A program made the position numbers and the translations under genes. A model generated the notes under the pieces. It did no database searches. It worked only from the letters and a program-made list of their open reading frames with translations, and had not been told where the DNA came from. Positions 37,257-45,830 of a stretch of 64,000 nt of DNA are shown piece by piece. This stretch comes from Butyrivibrio fibrisolvens. Its GTDB lineage: Bacteria; Bacillota; Clostridia; Lachnospirales; Lachnospiraceae. The stretch lies in NCBI RefSeq assembly GCF_023206215.1, contig NZ_CP065801.1, positions 124,001 to 188,000 of the forward strand, read 5' to 3'. Every line of letters starts with the position of its first letter. The stretch's first letter is position 1.

Positions 37257-37829
37257 TCATTCATAATCTGATACATAACTTTCGACAGTTTCGATAACAT
37301 CCGCAACAAAATCTATATCATCAACGACTGAATCAGTCATCTCAAGTGAATGATTAACTTCAGGTATTTCTACAAGCTCTATGTGCTTTTGAGCACATAG
37401 ATTTTCAATCGTTTCATTATCTGCCCATGGATCTTTGGTTCCATGGAAGGCGAGACCGTAACCATCCTGAACATAATCAAAGGTTTCTTTGAGAGGAGTG
37501 TAGTAGATCTGACCTGCAAGGATGTTGTTCTCAAGAGCATATTTTGCAGCCATGATAGTACCTATACTCTTAGAGAAGAAGAATATACAGTCATCCTCTC
37601 CTGTGTACTTATCAAAATCAACTTTAGAAAGCTGCTCACAGGTCTGCTTCCAGGCTATATCGAAGCATTCTTTCATTTTATCTTCATCCCCTCTGACATT
37701 AGAAGGGAAATCTGTATAATCAAGCGCGATAACATCAAAGCCATGAGTCTTGGCAAGCTTCTGGCTATAGTATAGTAAAGGTTTCTGGTTTGTATATCCA
37801 ATTCCCGGGAATATAACTGCAAGTTTCAA
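37257..37829 (-). CDS. Alpha/beta-hydrolase-like protein
   Basis: A 190-residue alpha/beta-hydrolase-type protein. It begins at TTG 37829 after AAAGGAG, since no ATG is suitable. The opening strand is LAVIFPGIGYT. The nucleophile elbow reads FSKSIGT, so Ser stands where the first Gly of GxSxG is expected. An acid follows in GTKDPWAD and a His in EVNHSLE, so the triad looks complete. The substrate is unknown. It is small compared with typical esterases and lacks a lid domain. Confidence 0.75.
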   Translation of the reverse strand: MKLAVIFPGIGYTNQKPLLYYSQKLAKTHGFDVIALDYTDFPSNVRGDEDKMKECFDIAWKQTCEQLSKVDFDKYTGEDDCIFFFSKSIGTIMAAKYALENNILAGQIYYTPLKETFDYVQDGYGLAFHGTKDPWADNETIENLCAQKHIELVEIPEVNHSLEMTDSVVDDIDFVADVIETVESYVSDYE

Positions 37830-37867
37830 AATATTACTCCTTTCTAGCTAGTCTTTTTGTGAATTTA

Positions 37868-38100
37868 CCACTTGGACGGTACAGAAATCTCAAAGTGGCA
37901 AGCTTAAGTAGTTTATTTGTATTCTTAGTATTTAACAAACACCGTATCCATTATATAAGAGAAATAACAATACTTCTACAACTTATTAACTCAAACCACT
38001 TGGTGAGGTTTTCTCGGACATGCCCTCGACCAAGTGGGAAGTTTGCAAATAATTAACTACAACTTTGCATTTGTCAAACATACGCTAACTCATTATATTT
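37868..38100. repeat. Degenerate palindromic repeats and element end fragment
   Basis: The gap 37830-38307 holds a hairpin CCACTTGGT (37996-38004) / ACCAAGTGG (38029-38037). It also holds a 40-bp stretch from about 38048 that matches one end of the 293-bp inverted-repeat element (AATAATTAACT then a CAAACATACGC core). It looks like a decayed single-ended copy. No gene is seen. Confidence 0.55.
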
Positions 38101-38307
38101 CCGGATCATTAAAACAAATTGAGGTAGTGAGCTTCATAAAATTGAACTATTTACCGTTCGTCTAATAAAAAGTGCATTTCGTCGGAAAAATGACACAAAG
38201 AGATTTTGAGGTGATAATATAGCACTTGTTCAAGACACATCCCTAAAAAGTCTTTAAAAATCAGAAAACAATTATACATATTATTAAGTTATGAGAAGGA
38301 GTATAAG

Positions 38308-38682
38308 ATGAATCAGACAAGCACATATATCAAAGATGAATATTGGAATAAGTTCTATTATCAGATGAGGGCATTTGTTATAGGAATGACTGTTGGCATG
38401 ATCTACTGTGTAGCCGAAAGATGGGATATTTCAGTGCTTGTGTCGAATATGAACTTTAGACATAGTAATGGATATATAGTTAGCTCTCTTATGTTTGGAT
38501 TATCTTTTCTCATCATATACACGGCTGCTGTATTCGTGCTTCCATGGTTTAACAGAAGATCAGAGAATGTTAAAGTGCTGCTGGTTGTATTTTTTCCTAT
38601 TACACTGTTTGTATCAAGCCTGATAGGAATTGTAGCGTTCATCCCATATACACTCCACTGCTTATATAGAGCTTATTTTTGA
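38308..38682 (+). CDS. Small membrane protein, unknown function
   Basis: A 124-residue protein with three hydrophobic helices (about residues 22-40, 58-78 and 90-118) and a short polar N-terminus. The start follows GAAGGAG. It carries no known motif. It is flanked by the repeat region and a terminator and appears monocistronic. Confidence 0.7.
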   Translation: MNQTSTYIKDEYWNKFYYQMRAFVIGMTVGMIYCVAERWDISVLVSNMNFRHSNGYIVSSLMFGLSFLIIYTAAVFVLPWFNRRSENVKVLLVVFFPITLFVSSLIGIVAFIPYTLHCLYRAYF

Positions 38683-38728
38683 TAGCCTTGATATTAAAGG
38701 TATGATCAGGGATACAAGAATAGCCAAA

Positions 38729-38780
38729 AACAAGCTGACCAAAGGTTAGATATATACCACGGGTTAGCTTGTTTTTTATT
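38729..38780 (+). terminator. Intrinsic terminator
   Basis: Stem AACAAGCTGACC (38729-38740) / GGGTTAGCTTGTT (38761-38773), about 12 bp with one mismatch and a 20-base loop, followed by TTTTTATTTT. Confidence 0.85.
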
Positions 38781-38836
38781 TTCTCAAAAATCTTACTTGG
38801 CGATACTTCATGGTTCAAGCGGGAAGTATGAGCTAT

Positions 38837-38929
38837 TTAAAATAAACTATTAAGTAATGAAAGTAATAATCCTGCTGCAAAAAGCGCTGCCAAAATTATA
38901 AGTGCATAGTACCATTTAATACGTCCCAT
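38837..38929 (-). CDS. 30-residue single-pass membrane peptide
   Basis: A 31-codon ORF, too short for routine callers. It begins MGRIKWYYALIILAALFAAG and ends SLLNSLF. AGGAG lies seven bases upstream of its ATG in the ideal position. The product is one basic-leading membrane helix. It diverges from dinB with 72 bp between them. Candidate roles include a small membrane regulator or type I toxin-like peptide. The strong ribosome site is the main support. Confidence 0.6.
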   Translation of the reverse strand: MGRIKWYYALIILAALFAAGLLLSLLNSLF

Positions 38930-39001
38930 AGTAATATCTCCTATATATTTAATAAACAATGACCCTTATGCCATGTTATCATATATGGGGAGATTATTAC
39001 T

Positions 39002-40306
39002 ATGGATAATTCAAAAATAATATTTCATGTAGATGTTAATAGTGCGTTCCTGTCCTGGAGCGCTGTAAAATTGTTAAAAGACGATCCTGATGCCATAGAC
39101 CTAAGGACAATCCCTTCAGCAGTGGGCGGCGATGTAGAAAGCAGGCATGGTATCATTACGGCTAAGTCTATACCTGCCAAAAAGTACGGAATAGTAACAG
39201 GTGAACCTGTAGTCAAAGCCATGCAGAAATGTCCAAATCTTGTGCTGGTACACAGTGACTTTAAGACATATCGCGAATACTCAGGTAAGTTTATAAGAAT
39301 ACTAAAAACATACTCGCCAATTATAGAGCAGGTCTCCATAGATGAAGCTTTCATCGATATGACAGACCAGGTAAGCCAGATGTACAATTCTGCCGGTGAG
39401 ATAGACGCCGATACAGAAGAAAGTTACAGACAATCTGCACTTATCATTGCAGGAAGGATCAAAGATGAGATCCGGGATACGCTAGGATTTACAGTCAATG
39501 TAGGCATATCTTGTAATAAGCTTCTGGCCAAGATGGCTTCTGATTTTGAAAAGCCTGACAAGATCCATACTCTTTTTCCAGATGAGGTTCAAACCAAGAT
39601 GTGGCCGCTTCCTATAGGTGATCTGTATGGATGCGGCAAGCAGACATCTGCAAGGCTCTCTGAACTTGGGATGAAGACCATAGGGGATGTTGCGAAGACG
39701 GATCAAGGACTGCTTAAAGACTTACTTGGTATTAAGCAAGGAGAATACATATATAGAAGCTGTAATGGATATGGAAGTAGCCATATAAATCCTTATGAAG
39801 AGGATGCCAAGAGCTATTCTAATGAGACAACGACGAGATCTGATATTAATTTTTCCAATTATGAAAAAGAAATGCCCGGTATCCTTAAGTGGCTCTCAGA
39901 GAGCGTATCAAGGCGCCTTCAAAGAGACGGCGTATTCGCATCGACAGTATCTGTCAGTATTAAAACAGATTCCTTTCAGAGGCGATCAAAACAGGTGGGA
40001 CTTGGAGATTCTACCAATGACCAGGAAGTTTTATTAAAAACGTCTCTAAGACTCATGGATGAACTTGTTCTTGGTGAAAATGGAATATTCGCTCAGGGCT
40101 TTAGTATCAGACTTGTTGGCGTTGGAGCATCTGACCTTGATAAGGGAGAATACAGACAGATGAGTCTGTTTGATCTTGCAAGGCAAGGAAGTACAAATAA
40201 TACGACTGATGCAGATAGAGCTGAGAAGCAGAGGAAACTTCGCCAGATGACTAAAGATATAGAAAAAAGATTTGGTGAAGGCGTGATCCATAAAGGAAGA
40301 AAGTAA
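39002..40306 (+). CDS. dinB: DNA polymerase IV (Y-family)
   Basis: A 434-residue Y-family translesion polymerase. It starts HVDVNSAFLSW with the first catalytic Asp and has the palm motif SIDEAFIDMT. Helix-hairpin-helix and little-finger domains complete it (IGDLYGCGKQTSARLSELGMKTIGD). It is about 70 residues longer than E. coli DinB, and the tail contains a beta-clamp-type motif RQMSLFD. It copies past damaged bases. No clear LexA box was seen upstream. GGGGAG precedes the ATG. Confidence 0.93.
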   Translation: MDNSKIIFHVDVNSAFLSWSAVKLLKDDPDAIDLRTIPSAVGGDVESRHGIITAKSIPAKKYGIVTGEPVVKAMQKCPNLVLVHSDFKTYREYSGKFIRILKTYSPIIEQVSIDEAFIDMTDQVSQMYNSAGEIDADTEESYRQSALIIAGRIKDEIRDTLGFTVNVGISCNKLLAKMASDFEKPDKIHTLFPDEVQTKMWPLPIGDLYGCGKQTSARLSELGMKTIGDVAKTDQGLLKDLLGIKQGEYIYRSCNGYGSSHINPYEEDAKSYSNETTTRSDINFSNYEKEMPGILKWLSESVSRRLQRDGVFASTVSVSIKTDSFQRRSKQVGLGDSTNDQEVLLKTSLRLMDELVLGENGIFAQGFSIRLVGVGASDLDKGEYRQMSLFDLARQGSTNNTTDADRAEKQRKLRQMTKDIEKRFGEGVIHKGRK

Positions 40307-40318
40307 CTCATACGTAAC

Positions 40319-40372
40319 AGGGCCACGGTGGCCTTTATATTATGAGGTAGGTGTTAAAAGTTCCTTTTGCCC
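40319..40372. repeat. Copy of parA-region repeats between dinB and the EamA gene
   Basis: The GGGCCACGGTGGCC palindrome (40320-40333) is followed within 10 bases by TATGAGGTAGGTGTTAAAAG, then TTCCTTTTG. That is the same two-element order as near 2977 in the parA field. It sits between convergent genes and might also work as a weak bidirectional terminator. Confidence 0.65.
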
Positions 40373-40387
40373 CTTAAGTCATTTTAT

Positions 40388-41287
40388 CTATTGTTCAGAT
40401 GTTCTTCTGCCATATTCCCATTTGAATATAGCGGCAAATATAATTACAGCATATCCAATGAAACTGAAAATATCAGGGATCTCACTTAGGAACAAGAATC
40501 CAAGTATTGCTGCAAATATTACCTGAGTATAATCGAATACAGAAATTGACTTGGCAGGAGCAAGCTGATATGCGGCAGTTATATTGAACTGAGCTATAGC
40601 GGCGGATATTCCTGCCATAATAAGGCATCCAAGCTGCCATAAAGTCATAGGCTTCCACTGCGCTATCATGAATGGAAGAGCAAGAAGGCATGAGAACAGT
40701 GAGAAGTAGAAGACGATAGTAGGCCCCGGTTGTCCGAGCTTACCCATCTTATGAACATATGCATATGCAGTGCCAGCGCCAAAGCCGCCGTATAATCCTA
40801 CTAAAGCAGGTAGAGATGCAAATCCAAGCCCTGGTTTTATTATGAATAAAGCTCCCGAAAAAGCGAGAATAACACACATCCAGTCAATCTTATTGGGGAT
40901 CTCCTTCATAATAAAATAAGACATGATGATGGCAAAAAACGGTGAAAGTTTATTGAGCATATTGGCATCTGCTATTCCCAGATGATCTATAGCCCAGAAA
41001 TTAGCTATAAGACCTGTTGTTCCAAAAAGGCATCTTAGAAACATAGAGGCTTTTGCCTTTTCAACTACTCTGAAACCTGTTCCTTTTTGGACAAGAGCAT
41101 ATACAGCTATAAAAAGAGCAACAAAGTTACGGAAAAAGGCTTTCTCCATAGTAGGAAGATCGCCTGAAATCCTTACAAAGAAAGTCATGAAAGCAAAGCA
41201 TAGAGCCGAGATCAGGATATGAATAATTGCAAGCCTTAGTTCCTTGCCTGTTGGAGCTGAATTGTTGTGTTTGGATGTTTGAACCAT
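40388..41287 (-). CDS. EamA/DMT-family transporter
   Basis: A 299-residue drug/metabolite transporter with ten membrane helices in two EamA repeats. Typical text includes FFVRISGDLPTMEKAFFRN, KLSPFFAIIMSYFIMKE and the second half FDYTQVIFAAILGFLFLSE. It probably exports an amino acid or metabolite. Its ribosome site (GAGG, seven bases before ATG) is provided by a dispersed repeat ending GACATGAGGTTAA. Confidence 0.88.
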   Translation of the reverse strand: MVQTSKHNNSAPTGKELRLAIIHILISALCFAFMTFFVRISGDLPTMEKAFFRNFVALFIAVYALVQKGTGFRVVEKAKASMFLRCLFGTTGLIANFWAIDHLGIADANMLNKLSPFFAIIMSYFIMKEIPNKIDWMCVILAFSGALFIIKPGLGFASLPALVGLYGGFGAGTAYAYVHKMGKLGQPGPTIVFYFSLFSCLLALPFMIAQWKPMTLWQLGCLIMAGISAAIAQFNITAAYQLAPAKSISVFDYTQVIFAAILGFLFLSEIPDIFSFIGYAVIIFAAIFKWEYGRRTSEQ

Positions 41288-41290
41288 TTT

Positions 41291-41326
41291 TTAACCTCAT
41301 GTCGCGAGCATAGCGAGTAACTAATG
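41291..41326 (-). repeat. Repeat cassette supplying the EamA ribosome site
   Basis: On the minus strand the text is CATTAGTTACTCGCTATGCT followed by CGCGACATGAGGTTAA. It matches the 3' end of the cassette at 44798-44892 and ends just before the start codon, so its GAGG is the Shine-Dalgarno. Confidence 0.75.
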
Positions 41327-41345
41327 TAATACTATAACTCGATTT

Positions 41346-41389
41346 TAATAAAAGAAGAACAGCAGGACGTGAATCCGCTGTTCTTCTTT
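41346..41389 (-). terminator. Intrinsic terminator for the 5'-nucleotidase gene
   Basis: A 13-bp perfect stem AAAGAAGAACAGC (41351-41363) / GCTGTTCTTCTTT (41377-41389). On the minus strand it runs into TTTTATTAAAAT. Confidence 0.85.
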
Positions 41390-41452
41390 GAACAAATCTT
41401 TTTACAACACAATGATTATACAATATTGCTGCAATTATTCAAGAGCCTTACT

Positions 41453-43117
41453 TCATCTTATGATTGTCTGATCACCTCTAACATCGCCGTACTTATCAGC
41501 AGTAACATTGCCGCCGAGAACTTCTGATACATATGCCATAACAGCTTCGTCCATAACGATACCGGTATCGAACTGATCACTGGCTGATAAGAATCTGTAA
41601 TAAGTATCGCCGCCTGCTGCGCAGAAGTTATTGGTTACTACAGCATATGTATCTGTAAGTGAGAATGGCTTGCCATTGATGCTTTCGATAGTTACACGTG
41701 TGATAGCTGCAGGTGCATAGTATGTAGAGTCGGGATAAGCTTCGCCCTGCTGGTAAGGCTTTGTAGTATCGATAGTGAATTTGATGCCGGAAGTCTGAGG
41801 ATAACCACCGATAGCACTAGGAGTACAGAAAGTGGATGCTTCAAGGACTTCAAGAAGCTCTTCGCCTGTTACGTATACAACAGCAATGGTATTGCCAAAA
41901 GGAAGAACAGTGTTGATGTCATTTTTAGTAATAGCACCGGCATCTATAGAAGCTCTGATACCACCGCCATTAGTGATAGCAACTACATGATCTTCATCAA
42001 CTGAGAGAGCATCTTTTTCCTTAAGAACAGACCATTTAAGAGCATCGGTTATAAGATCACCAAGATTGGTCTCCTGAGTTCTGTTACCGGGATCTTTCTG
42101 ACCATTAAGATCTATAGCTGTATGTCCCAGAACCTTATCATATTCAGAATTAACTCTCTGGAAAATAAGATTGGCGTTGGCGGAAGTTGTAACTTCCTGA
42201 GCCAGATTTTCAAGAGTTATAAGATAATGATCATCAATAGTCTTAGTAGCATTATCAATCTGAACTATACCAATATTATCGCACTTGGTACCTGTAGACT
42301 GAACAGGTTCACCGGCGCTGCCGGCTGTCATTACTGTGTGTGAATGACCGTCGATCATAAAATCTATACCATTTGTATTGGCATACAGATCAACACTTCG
42401 GTTGCCATCCAGTGCAGACTCTTCATCAACGCCAAGGTGAGAGAGGCAGATAACAAGATCGGCGCCCTGAGTCTTAAGTTCATCAACCTGAGCCTGAGCG
42501 CATACATAGTTGTCTGATTTGTTAAGGAAATTGAGCCCCTTGATCATAGAAGGATTAACCTTGGTTCTGGTCTCAGGAGTCTCCATTCCGAAGAAACCGA
42601 TCCTAAGTCCGGAAGGACCTGTATATATAGCATTAGGAGTAAAAAGATTATTGCCTTCAGGATTCAAAATATTGGCACACAGTACTTTGAATTTGGCAAA
42701 ATTAAGGTTAGATCTAAGCTGCTCATAACCATAATCAAATTCATGATTGCCAAGAGTTACAAAATCATAACCTGCAGCATTCATCATAGTAATCGCATCA
42801 AGACCCTTGGTGGTGCTGACATAAGGTGTTCCCTGACTGAAATCTCCGGCATCTACAAGAATGACATCAGCTCCGCGGCCTTTGAGATTATCACGTAGTG
42901 ATGCTACATAAGCATATCTGCTGATCGCACCATGAATATCATTTGTATGAATGATAATGGTCTTGCCGGACAGATCCATCGGAATATTAAGAATAGTCCT
43001 TACATCCGCAGAAAGATCCTCTGCATGCACCTGCACATGTGTGACACCGGTTGCCACGACCAGGATCAGTGCAAGCAGCATTGCAAACAACTGTTTCAAT
43101 ACTTTTCTTGTTTTCAT
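41453..43117 (-). CDS. Secreted 5'-nucleotidase / cyclic phosphodiesterase
   Basis: A 554-residue UshA/5'-nucleotidase-family protein. A signal peptide (residues 1-33) is followed by the metallophosphatase domain with HTNDIHG, DAGDFSQGTP, LGNHEFDYG and GHSHTV. The C-terminal 5'-nucleotidase domain follows, with ITNGGGIRASID and the substrate-stacking VVTNNFCAAGGDTYY region. It cleaves extracellular nucleotides to nucleosides and phosphate. No LPxTG or other anchor is visible, so it should be released or held loosely. It starts after AAGGAGGG and has its own terminator. Confidence 0.92.
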   Translation of the reverse strand: MKTRKVLKQLFAMLLALILVVATGVTHVQVHAEDLSADVRTILNIPMDLSGKTIIIHTNDIHGAISRYAYVASLRDNLKGRGADVILVDAGDFSQGTPYVSTTKGLDAITMMNAAGYDFVTLGNHEFDYGYEQLRSNLNFAKFKVLCANILNPEGNNLFTPNAIYTGPSGLRIGFFGMETPETRTKVNPSMIKGLNFLNKSDNYVCAQAQVDELKTQGADLVICLSHLGVDEESALDGNRSVDLYANTNGIDFMIDGHSHTVMTAGSAGEPVQSTGTKCDNIGIVQIDNATKTIDDHYLITLENLAQEVTTSANANLIFQRVNSEYDKVLGHTAIDLNGQKDPGNRTQETNLGDLITDALKWSVLKEKDALSVDEDHVVAITNGGGIRASIDAGAITKNDINTVLPFGNTIAVVYVTGEELLEVLEASTFCTPSAIGGYPQTSGIKFTIDTTKPYQQGEAYPDSTYYAPAAITRVTIESINGKPFSLTDTYAVVTNNFCAAGGDTYYRFLSASDQFDTGIVMDEAVMAYVSEVLGGNVTADKYGDVRGDQTIIR

Positions 43118-43212
43118 GCTTACAGTACCCTCCTTACTGTTTTTTGGTTGATATTACTACTATACCAATAGTATAAGATATAGATAAACGGAATAAAAGT
43201 AATAATTAACTC

Positions 43213-43506
43213 AAACTTCGCACTTGCCAAACATACGCCACCATCTGAGGCAGAGCCGATGCAGCCCGTTTATAATACATTTTCGTATCTTGAAGGTGTT
43301 ATAATTCAGGGCAAGATATCTGGATCTTTATATTCTAGGGTCCAAACTCGCTTCGCTCAGACAGGTGGACCCTAAGAAGAATATAAAGATCCAGATATCT
43401 TGCTCCTGAATTTAATAACACCTTCAAAAGATACGAAAATGTATTATAAATGTGCCGCATCGGCTCTGCCTCAGATGGTGGTGTATGTTTGGCAAGTGCG
43501 AAGTTT
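43213..43506. repeat. Long inverted-repeat element, copy 2 (about 294 bp)
   Basis: Near-identical reverse complement of 3265-3557. It shows the same terminal AACTTCGCACTTGCCAAACA, the same TTTATAATACATTTTCG block on both arms, and the same AGGGTCCA stem with GAGCGAAGCGAG core, which reads on the opposite strand here. The copies differ at compensating positions, for example CATCTGAG with CTCAGATG here against CCTTTGAG with CTCAAAGG in copy 1. Confidence 0.82.
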
Positions 43507-43940
43507 GAAATAATTAATAGAAGAAACACAATCACATAATTACGTAATAAAAGGCGAGAGTTTCCAAATAAGATCTGTATATAGGTACTTATAAATATGC
43601 AAATATATTAAGTTTCCTTCCTTGGCATAGTCCACAAAATATTGCTTCAAAATGATCATTTATGATCATCTGAATAATCACAACAAAATCACCAGAAAAT
43701 CGTTTAAAACATAAAAACTATAGCTGGCTATAGGGAAAATGAATCCAATTAACACCAGCAAATATGCGATATTTAGATAAAAAACTATCAATTATGTTAG
43801 AAGTGGCAAAATTAATAAAAAATGATAAAAAATAAATAAAAATATGATTGTTTAAATGATAGTTAATCATATATAATCTTCTTCGGTATAAATCATACTA
43901 AGTCACACGAATGTATAAATAGTAATATGTAATTTGTCGG

Positions 43941-44000
43941 GCAATGAAAGTGGGTAGGTTCATTGCGCGGGCTTAGTGCGGGCTTTTTGCACTGTCAGTT
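43941..44000 (+). other. Tandem hairpins in the EPS-operon leader
   Basis: Two adjacent hairpins stand about 70-120 bp before the first EPS gene: GCAATGAA (43941-43948) / TTCATTGC (43959-43966), and AGTGC (43975-43979) / GCACT (43989-43993). A GCGGGCTT direct repeat spans them, and a small AGCC/GGCT hairpin follows. The rest of 43507-44059 is very AT-rich and holds no ORF. No c-di-GMP or other known riboswitch was recognised. Such leaders often carry antitermination signals for long EPS operons, so that is a possible role. Confidence 0.45.
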
Positions 44001-44059
44001 CATAGCCAATGAGGGGGCTGTGGATATGATGATTTATAAGTAAATAGGGATGGTGAGAT

Positions 44060-44803
44060 ATGAATAACACGGATTTTATTCAGCTTGAAGAAGATGATGA
44101 AATTGATTTCGCTGAGCTCTTCTTTGTCTTAAAGAAAAACATCATTGCAATCGCATTATGTGCGATCATCGGCGCTACGGCAGCATTTGCTTATACTATT
44201 AATTTTATGACGCCGATATATACATCATCTTCGATGATTTACATTTTCTCAAAAACAACAAGTATAACAACAGCGGCAGACCTTCAGCTTGGATCACAGC
44301 TTACAGTCGATTTTGAGATCCTTGGTACCAGCAGACCGGTTCTTGAGAAGGTTATCATGAACCTGGGGCTTGATACTACTTATGAAGATTTACTACATAT
44401 AGTAGATATAGAGAATCCTAAGGATTCACGTATCATCAGGATCACTGTTGAGAATCCTGATCCTGAACTTGCAGCAGACATAGCCAATGAGATCGCAGAT
44501 GTACTTGCAGACAGAGTTGCGCAGGTTATAGATACAGATAAGCCTTCATCAGTAGAAGATGCTGTACCGGCTAAGCTTCCAAGTAAGCCATCTACCAAGA
44601 AGAACACAGCGATGGGCTTCATGGCAGGTCTTCTCCTCGCAGCAGGCTTCGTACTTGTCAGATATTATTCTGATAATACTATTAAGGACGAAGATGACGT
44701 TAGGAAGTATTTAGGACTTGGAACATTTGCTTCCTTCCCACTTGAAGATTCAATTGCAAAGGATAAGGGAATTATTAATAAGAAGAGGAAGCATAAAGTT
44801 TGA
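44060..44803 (+). CDS. CpsC/Wzz-like EPS chain-length and kinase modulator
   Basis: A 247-residue polysaccharide co-polymerase. It has a short N-terminus, a first membrane helix (about 30-50), a Wzz-type periplasmic-face domain (PIYTSSSMIYIFSKT, then RIIRITVENPDPELAADIANEIAD), a second helix (about 193-212) and a basic tail. In Gram-positive EPS loci this protein controls chain length and activates the tyrosine kinase CpsD, here at 47873. Its stop codon lies inside the dispersed repeat that begins at 44798. Confidence 0.9.
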   Translation: MNNTDFIQLEEDDEIDFAELFFVLKKNIIAIALCAIIGATAAFAYTINFMTPIYTSSSMIYIFSKTTSITTAADLQLGSQLTVDFEILGTSRPVLEKVIMNLGLDTTYEDLLHIVDIENPKDSRIIRITVENPDPELAADIANEIADVLADRVAQVIDTDKPSSVEDAVPAKLPSKPSTKKNTAMGFMAGLLLAAGFVLVRYYSDNTIKDEDDVRKYLGLGTFASFPLEDSIAKDKGIINKKRKHKV

Positions 44804-44892
44804 AAGTGTTCCACTTTCAAACCCAAATTGATGACGCAAGCTCCATCAATTTGAACCATTAGTCACTCGTTTCACTCGCGACATGAGGTTAA
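44798..44892 (+). repeat. Dispersed cassette ending GACATGAGGTTAA, copy 2
   Basis: About 95 bp. It opens with the TTTGAAAGTG / CACTTTCAAA hairpin (TTC loop), which overlaps the stop codon of the CpsC gene, and ends with GAGGTTAA, which is the ribosome site of the sortase gene. It therefore forms the whole junction between the two genes. It matches 13122-13216 closely. Confidence 0.8.
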
Positions 44893-44894
44893 TC

Positions 44895-45743
44895 ATGAGT
44901 AAGAAAAAACTCATAGCATGTATACTATTATTAATACTCCTTGGAATAATATCAGCAGCGCTGGGATACAGGATATCAGATAAGATTCACAATGAGCAGC
45001 TAGTACAAGACGTTCAGGAATCAGCTCATATAGGCGATACAGCTTCTGATACAGACAATACTTCAGATAAGACAGCAGATACATCAAATGTATCGGTAAC
45101 AGACGACACGACATCAGGTTCAGGCACTTCAGCATCGTTCAGTTCTCCAATAGATTTTGAAAGCCTTCAGGCTTCTAATGAAGACATATACGCATGGATA
45201 TCAATACCGGATACCAAGGTTGACTATCCAATAGCACAGCATCCAACAGATGATTCCTACTATCTCAATCACGGAGCAGACGGAATTTACTCAGAATACG
45301 GATGCCCATATACAGAACTATGCGACAGCAGTAAGTTCATCGAGTTCAACACAGTTATATATGGTCACAATATGAATGACGGTTCTATGTTCGGAGCCCT
45401 TCATGACTATGAAGATGAAGATTTCTTCAATGATCATAGGACTATTTATATTTATACCAAGGACCATACATATACTTATACAGTTTTTGCTGCGGTTATG
45501 TACAGTGATGCACATATACCATATTACTATGATGATGATGTAAGAGAGGATAGAGACCTCTTTCTGCAATCTCTTCAGAACGACATAGTGAAAGAGCGCA
45601 GTATATATAATAATGACATGGAAGTTACATCTGATAGTAAGATCATAACGCTGTCAACCTGTGACAGGAAGCTTAGAGATAACCGCTTTTTGGTAGTAGC
45701 GGTGATGACACAAGTAGATGGAAGAAATATAGATAGTAACTGA
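44895..45743 (+). CDS. Class B-type sortase
   Basis: A 282-residue membrane-anchored sortase, start at 44895 (GAGG at 44886). One N-terminal helix (about 6-25) leads into a Ser/Thr/Asp linker and a sortase barrel with the full triad: His158 in YGHNMNDGSMFG, Cys256 in ITLSTC, and Arg264 in DNRFLVV. The Cys-containing TLSTC and the helical insertion before it are class B traits. Its likely substrate is the SPRTG protein two genes downstream. It may also link that protein or another to the wall. Confidence 0.9.
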   Translation: MSKKKLIACILLLILLGIISAALGYRISDKIHNEQLVQDVQESAHIGDTASDTDNTSDKTADTSNVSVTDDTTSGSGTSASFSSPIDFESLQASNEDIYAWISIPDTKVDYPIAQHPTDDSYYLNHGADGIYSEYGCPYTELCDSSKFIEFNTVIYGHNMNDGSMFGALHDYEDEDFFNDHRTIYIYTKDHTYTYTVFAAVMYSDAHIPYYYDDDVREDRDLFLQSLQNDIVKERSIYNNDMEVTSDSKIITLSTCDRKLRDNRFLVVAVMTQVDGRNIDSN

Positions 45744-45830
45744 TCTTATAAAGTGATGTAAAAAGCATTTTTTCAACTAATAAGCTTTTCTCGTAATAAC
45801 AGGGATGATAATATACAACATGAGGTTGAT

